Below are positions 15,242 to 18,839 of a stretch of DNA of 18,839 nt, piece after piece. Both the position numbers and the translations under genes were made by a program. Within the stretch, counting starts at the first letter, position 1, and the number at the start of each line of letters is the position of its first letter. This stretch comes from Pseudomonadota bacterium (lineage in GTDB: Bacteria; Pseudomonadota; Alphaproteobacteria; Rhizobiales; Devosiaceae), in assembly GCA_023415605.1 (NCBI GenBank), contig JAEZKB010000280.1:1-18839 (forward strand), written 5' to 3'. Below the pieces are notes generated by a model. The model worked only from the letters and a program-made list of their open reading frames with translations. It was not told where the DNA came from and searched no databases.

Positions 15242-16273
15242 ATGTCCCCTCCGACGATCAGGCGGGTGGCAGAGCTTGCGGGCGTCTCCATCGCCACGGT
15301 ATCGCGCACGCTTGCGCGCCCCGACAAGGTGACCGAGGCCACCCGCAACAAGGTGCTCGAAGCCGTGCGCGCCACCGGCTTCGTCCCCAATCGCCAGGCG
15401 GTAGATTTCCGCCGCCGCGCTACCGGCAATGTCGTGCTGCTGGTGCGCGACATCACCAACCCGTTCTATCTCGACATCTACCGCGGCATCGAGGAAGTGG
15501 CCTTCGCCAACGGCTATCGCGTGCTGATGGGCGATGCACAGTACGACGACGCCCGCGTCGCCCGCTATGTAGAGATGGGCCGCGCCCGCCAGGCCGACGG
15601 CGTCATCCTGATGACCGGCTGGCTGCCCGATTCGATCCCGGAGGCCTCGCTGCCCAAGACGGTGATTGCCCTTGAACTGATCGAAGGCAGCGCCCTGCCT
15701 TTCGTGGCCATCGACAACCGCGCCGCCGCCAAGGTGATGGTCGAGCATCTCATTTCGCTGGGACACCGCCGCATCGTCCACATTACTGGTCCGATGCGCC
15801 TCACCATGTCGGCAGGCCGTCACGAAGGCTATCTCGATGCGCTGCGCGGAGCCGGTCTCGACATCGTCCCCGCGCTGACCCGCATCGGCGATTTCCATTT
15901 CGGCTCCGGCCAGCAGGCCATCGAAGCGCTGCTCGCCGAGGGTGTCGACTTCACCGCCGTCTTCTGCAGCAACGATGAAATGGCCGTCGGCGCCATCAAC
16001 GCCCTGCGCGGACGGGGCCTCAAGGTTCCGGCCCACATCTCCGTCGCAGGTTTCGACGACATGGACTACGCCCTGTCCAGCGATCCGCCGTTGACTACCG
16101 TGCGTCAGCCTCGCCGCGAGATCGGACGCAAGGCCATGCAGATGCTGGTGGACCTGCTCTCGGGCGAACCGCTCACCGAGCCGCGCGTCACCGCCGGCGT
16201 CGATCTCGTCGTGCGCGGCAGCACGGCTCGCGCACCACAACCAATCAAGAAAAAGGGACGGACAACCTCATGA
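15242..16273 (+). CDS. LacI-family transcriptional regulator
   Basis: A 343-residue DNA-binding repressor with a periplasmic-binding-protein-like effector domain. The N-terminal helix-turn-helix reads TIRRVAELAGVSIATVSRTL (5-24), followed by the hinge GFVPNRQAVDFRRR. At residue 56, where LacI and PurR have the leucine that wedges into the central CpG, this protein has Phe. The effector domain shows VLLVRDITNPFYLDIYRG, LISLGHRRIVHITGP and VAGFDDMDYA, all typical. The ATG at 15242 follows AGGG by seven bases; the open frame upstream lies inside permease 2. It sits inside the operon and ends in an ATGA overlap with the oxidoreductase gene. It is the obvious candidate for binding the two palindromes at 10536-10574, which would make it autoregulated. 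The inducer is probably the transported sugar or a metabolite of it. Confidence 0.94.
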   Translation: MSPPTIRRVAELAGVSIATVSRTLARPDKVTEATRNKVLEAVRATGFVPNRQAVDFRRRATGNVVLLVRDITNPFYLDIYRGIEEVAFANGYRVLMGDAQYDDARVARYVEMGRARQADGVILMTGWLPDSIPEASLPKTVIALELIEGSALPFVAIDNRAAAKVMVEHLISLGHRRIVHITGPMRLTMSAGRHEGYLDALRGAGLDIVPALTRIGDFHFGSGQQAIEALLAEGVDFTAVFCSNDEMAVGAINALRGRGLKVPAHISVAGFDDMDYALSSDPPLTTVRQPRREIGRKAMQMLVDLLSGEPLTEPRVTAGVDLVVRGSTARAPQPIKKKGRTTS

Positions 16274-17505
16274 CCTTCACTCCCCGCAAGACCCTCCGTA
16301 TCGGCTTTGTCGGCTCGGGCTTCATCTCCCACTTCCATTTGAAGTCGCTGCTGGGTGTCCGCAATGTCGAGGTCACCGGCGTCTATTCGCCCACCCCCGC
16401 CAAGCGCCAGAAATTCGCCGATGCCGTAGCCGAACTCGATCTCGGCACCTGCCGCGCATACGACAGTCTCGAAGCCTTGCTGGCTGCAGACGATGTCGAT
16501 GCGCTCTGGATTCTCTCGCCCAACCCGACCCGCCTGGCCACCATGCGGATCATCGCCGATGCGGTGAAATCCGGCCGATCGAAAGTCTTCGCCGTCGCAT
16601 GCGAGAAGCCCCTCGCTCGCACCCTCAAGGAAGCGCGGGAAATGCTGCGCCTTGTCGAGGATGCCGGCCTGAACCACGGCTATCTCGAAAACCAGTTGTT
16701 CTCGACCGCCGTGCTGCGCGGCAAGGAAATCATCTGGCGCCGCGCCGTCCCTGGCACCGGCCGCCCTTACCTCGCGCGCGCAGCCGAAGAGCATTCAGGT
16801 CCGCACGAGCCATGGTTCTGGCAAGGTCAGGAACAGGGCGGCGGCGTGCTGCTCGACATGATGTGCCACTCCATCGAAGTCGGTCGCTTCATGCTCACTG
16901 AGCCAGGCGCGCCGCGCTCGTCGCTAAGGTTCAAATCCGCCACTGGCGCCGTGGCCGTGCTCAAATGGGCGCAGCCGAAATATGCCGCGGATCTGTCCAG
17001 GCGGATGGGTAGCGCTGTCGACTACACCAAGCGCCCGTCGGAAGACTTCGCCCGCGGCATGCTGACCTTTGAGGACGAGGCCGGCAACGAGGTCATTGTC
17101 GAGGCTACCACTTCATGGGCCTATGTCGGTGCCGGACTCCGCATCCAGCTCGAACTGCTCGGCCCGGAGTATGCCCTCGAATTCTCCTCCCTCTCGACGC
17201 CGCTGAAAATCTTCATCTCCCGCGCCGTCGACGGTGGCGAGGGCGAAGACCTCGTCGAGAAACAGAACGCCGAGACCGGTCTCATGCCCGTGCTCGAAGA
17301 CGAAGCGGGCGTCTATGGCTATACCGACGAGAACCGCCATATGGTCGAAGCCTTCCGCAAGGGCGAGGCTCCGATGGAAACCTTCCACGATGGCGTCGCC
17401 GTCATCGAAATGCTGATGGCGCTCTACAAGTCTGCCGAGGAAGGCCGCACCGTTAGCGCTGGCGAAGATCTCGTCGACTATGTGCCGGTGGTCGCCCGCC
17501 GCTAG
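16270..17505 (+). CDS. Gfo/Idh/MocA family NAD(P)-dependent oxidoreductase
   Basis: A 411-residue cytoplasmic dehydrogenase that would oxidise or reduce a sugar, inositol or sugar acid with NAD(P). The Rossmann nucleotide-binding motif IGFVGSGFIS lies at 11-20. The family's EKP motif is at 112-114, with Lys113 the predicted catalytic lysine. GGGVLLDMMCHSIEVGR (190-206) contains the Asp196/His200 pair expected in the active site. At 411 residues it is longer than the usual 330-390. It overlaps the regulator gene by ATGA and is the only clear catabolic enzyme in the operon, so it probably performs the first step on the imported compound. Candidate substrates include inositols, aldoses and glycosides of unusual sugars; I cannot choose among them. 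Confidence 0.9.
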   Translation: MTFTPRKTLRIGFVGSGFISHFHLKSLLGVRNVEVTGVYSPTPAKRQKFADAVAELDLGTCRAYDSLEALLAADDVDALWILSPNPTRLATMRIIADAVKSGRSKVFAVACEKPLARTLKEAREMLRLVEDAGLNHGYLENQLFSTAVLRGKEIIWRRAVPGTGRPYLARAAEEHSGPHEPWFWQGQEQGGGVLLDMMCHSIEVGRFMLTEPGAPRSSLRFKSATGAVAVLKWAQPKYAADLSRRMGSAVDYTKRPSEDFARGMLTFEDEAGNEVIVEATTSWAYVGAGLRIQLELLGPEYALEFSSLSTPLKIFISRAVDGGEGEDLVEKQNAETGLMPVLEDEAGVYGYTDENRHMVEAFRKGEAPMETFHDGVAVIEMLMALYKSAEEGRTVSAGEDLVDYVPVVARR

Positions 17506-17541
17506 CCTTCACCAGACTGGCACAATGCGCTAGAGGGAGGG

Positions 17542-17910
17542 GTGCCGCAAAAAGCCCCCTCTCTGCAGACCGTTGCCGTCGTCCTCGCATGGCTCGTGCT
17601 GATCGGCCTGGCCGCCGCGACGCTTGTCCCCCTCGGACTTCGTCCGCATTCCGGCCTCTCCCCGCAGGCAGAGCGCTTTCTCGCCTTCGCCGCGGCTGGC
17701 CTCTGCCTCGCGCTCGCCTATCCCCGCCGCCCGCTGCTGATCGTCATCGCCCTGACCGCTACTGCACTGGGGCTCGAAGCCGCGCAATATCTCGCCATCA
17801 ACCGCCATCCCGGCCTGACCGACCTGGTCGCCAAACTAATGGGCGGCGGCGCAGGCCTCCTCCTTGGATGGGCCGTGCGAACTTTGATCACCGTCCTTCG
17901 GCGCAACTGA
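17542..17910 (+). CDS. VanZ-like small membrane protein
   Basis: A 122-residue integral membrane protein with about four helices (roughly residues 9-31, 43-60, 62-82 and 98-117). The segment LEAAQYLAINRHPGLTDLVAKLMGG (78-102) matches the core of the VanZ-like family: Glu79 and Gln82, Arg88, then Asp94. The usual Asn three residues after the Asp is Lys97 here. VanZ-like proteins are linked to teicoplanin resistance in enterococci, but in Proteobacteria their role is unknown. The start is GTG 17542 behind a purine-rich GAGGGAGGG; an ATG at 17525 runs into a stop after one codon. It begins 36 bases after the oxidoreductase and could be read through from that operon. I see no functional link to sugar uptake. 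Confidence 0.75.
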   Translation: MPQKAPSLQTVAVVLAWLVLIGLAAATLVPLGLRPHSGLSPQAERFLAFAAAGLCLALAYPRRPLLIVIALTATALGLEAAQYLAINRHPGLTDLVAKLMGGGAGLLLGWAVRTLITVLRRN

Positions 17911-17958
17911 CCGCATCTGTCAGCCGACTCGACGACTTCGCTCGGACAGGCGCTTCCA

Positions 17959-17980
17959 TCCGCCGCAGCCGGCCGGCGGA
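17959..17980. repeat. Inverted repeat in the gap before the quinoprotein dehydrogenase gene
   Basis: TCCGCCG (17959-17965) and CGGCGGA (17974-17980) form a perfect seven-base stem with an eight-base loop. There is no T-run on either side, so it is not a classical intrinsic terminator. It is the only structure I see in the 130-base gap 17911-18040, which should also hold any promoter for the downstream gene. Confidence 0.4.
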
Positions 17981-18040
17981 ACGAGGCGCCCTGGAATACG
18001 TTCGCCCGTTGATACCACAACTCCACGGAAGGACACGGCA

Positions 18041-18839
18041 ATGCCACGAGCGGACGGACGCGGGGTTGGGTACTGGCTGATTATGCTGTTTGCGCTGCTG
18101 CTGGCGCTTGCCTCGCTGCCCCTGATTGCTGGTGGCGCGTACCTCATCGTGCTCGGCGGCTCGTGGTACTACCTGCCCGCGGGGCTGGCGCTCCTCGTCA
18201 CCGCGATCTTCCTCTTCCGCCGCTCTCGTCTCGCAATCTGGATCTACCTGGTCACCTTCGCCATCACGGTTGCCTGGGCACTATGGGAATCGGGTTTCAA
18301 CGGCTGGGCGCAAGTCCCCCGCATCTTCTCGCCTTTCGTTGTACTCGTGGGCCTCTTGCTATGCCTCCCCGGCCTCCGCTCTGGCCATCGTCTCGACCGC
18401 CGTACCGCAGCTGCCGGCTTCGCCGGTTTTGCAGTGCTCATGGGGGCCGGGCTCAGCCTCAACTATATGGACCGCACCGCTCTCGTGGCGCAGGAAAGCA
18501 TGCCCGCCGCGCCGACCGCACAATCAGCTCCGGGCACCGCCGGTCCCATGGGCCCACGCGTCGCCCCGCCCAGCATCGGCGAGGCTGCTGCCGCCGCGAC
18601 CCCTGCAGAGCCGCCGGTCGAATACCTGATGGCCGAAGCGGGCGCTGACTGGCCGGCCTATGGCGGCACCCACCACGCTGCCCGCTACTCTCCGCTCGAC
18701 CAGATCACCCGCGACAATGTCGTCCAGCTCGAAAAGATCTGGGAGTTTCGCACTGGCGACCTGCCCGAGGACGACGAACCCTTCGGCAACCAGAATACGC
18801 CGGTCAAAGTCGGCGACCGCCTCTACCTCTGCTCGGCCC
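18041..18839 (+). CDS. gcd: Membrane-bound PQQ-dependent dehydrogenase, glucose dehydrogenase type (partial)
   Basis: The first 266 residues of a quinoprotein that oxidises glucose (or a related sugar or quinate) in the periplasm and passes electrons to ubiquinone. The ATG at 18041 follows GGAAGGA by seven bases, and the frame stays open to the window edge. Five hydrophobic helices (about residues 11-36, 44-60, 63-82, 95-111 and 122-141) form the membrane anchor, as in E. coli Gcd. An Ala/Pro-rich linker of about 60 residues follows. The propeller then begins with DWPAYGGTHHAARYSPLDQI (203-222), RTGDL and NTPVKVGDRLYLCSA, close to what I recall of the E. coli enzyme. A complete protein should be near 780-800 residues. 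Quinate/shikimate dehydrogenases share this layout, so the substrate is not certain. No PQQ synthesis gene is in the window. Confidence 0.9.
   Translation, partial: MPRADGRGVGYWLIMLFALLLALASLPLIAGGAYLIVLGGSWYYLPAGLALLVTAIFLFRRSRLAIWIYLVTFAITVAWALWESGFNGWAQVPRIFSPFVVLVGLLLCLPGLRSGHRLDRRTAAAGFAGFAVLMGAGLSLNYMDRTALVAQESMPAAPTAQSAPGTAGPMGPRVAPPSIGEAAAAATPAEPPVEYLMAEAGADWPAYGGTHHAARYSPLDQITRDNVVQLEKIWEFRTGDLPEDDEPFGNQNTPVKVGDRLYLCSA

Noticed and set aside
17911..18040. A possible LacI operator or promoter ahead of the quinoprotein gene
   Set aside because: The GCCGGCCGGC palindrome there is GC-rich low-complexity and does not match TGTAACCGGTTACA. No convincing -35/-10 pair was found.
1..18839. 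Mobile elements, CRISPR arrays, phage genes, toxin-antitoxin or defence genes
   Set aside because: I looked for transposase-like frames, terminal repeats, regularly spaced repeats and small paired genes and saw none. All sizeable genes belong to ordinary metabolic or envelope families.

Overview
The window is GC-rich, almost fully coding DNA with short gaps and many 4-base start/stop overlaps. It looks like a chromosomal segment of a free-living alphaproteobacterium, probably Hyphomicrobiales. A Devosia-like or rhizobia-like organism is my inference from gene style and neighbourhood, not a measured placement. I saw no tRNA, rRNA, CRISPR array, insertion sequence or phage gene. Both ends cut through genes.

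Left part (1-2702). A minus-strand pair carries a secreted soluble aldose (glucose/sorbosone-type) dehydrogenase followed by a ribokinase that runs off the left edge. Divergent from it is a small cysteine hydrolase of the isochorismatase-like family, read from a GTG start.

Centre left (2707-10310, minus strand). A two-gene envelope unit encodes a giant 1827-residue bacterial alpha-2-macroglobulin and penicillin-binding protein 1C. The first has a signal peptide, a PAN/apple domain, TPR-like helices, MG domains and an intact CAEQ thioester motif. The two genes overlap by GTGA. In this known pairing, the macroglobulin is thought to trap foreign proteases in the periplasm while PBP1C repairs peptidoglycan.

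Centre right (10536-17505, plus strand). A sugar or polyol uptake operon encodes a class B periplasmic binding protein, a double ATPase, two RbsC-type permeases, a LacI-family regulator and a Gfo/Idh/MocA oxidoreductase. Its promoter sits between and inside two near-identical 14-bp LacI-type palindromes (TGTAACCGGTTACA), which suggests local control by the regulator encoded in the same operon. A strong hairpin with a T-run follows the binding-protein gene. It probably works as a partial terminator that gives an excess of binding protein over the membrane components. The transported substrate cannot be told from sequence alone.

Right end (17542-18839, plus strand). A small four-helix VanZ-like membrane protein is followed by the start of a membrane-bound PQQ-dependent dehydrogenase of the glucose dehydrogenase type, cut by the window edge. 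With the soluble enzyme at the left, the window holds two predicted quinoprotein-type sugar dehydrogenases but no PQQ biosynthesis gene.

Most of this is recognisable biology. The parts most worth following up are the operator-sandwiched promoter, the structured gap inside the sugar operon, the unidentified substrate of that operon, and the non-lipoprotein PAN-type macroglobulin coupled to PBP1C.
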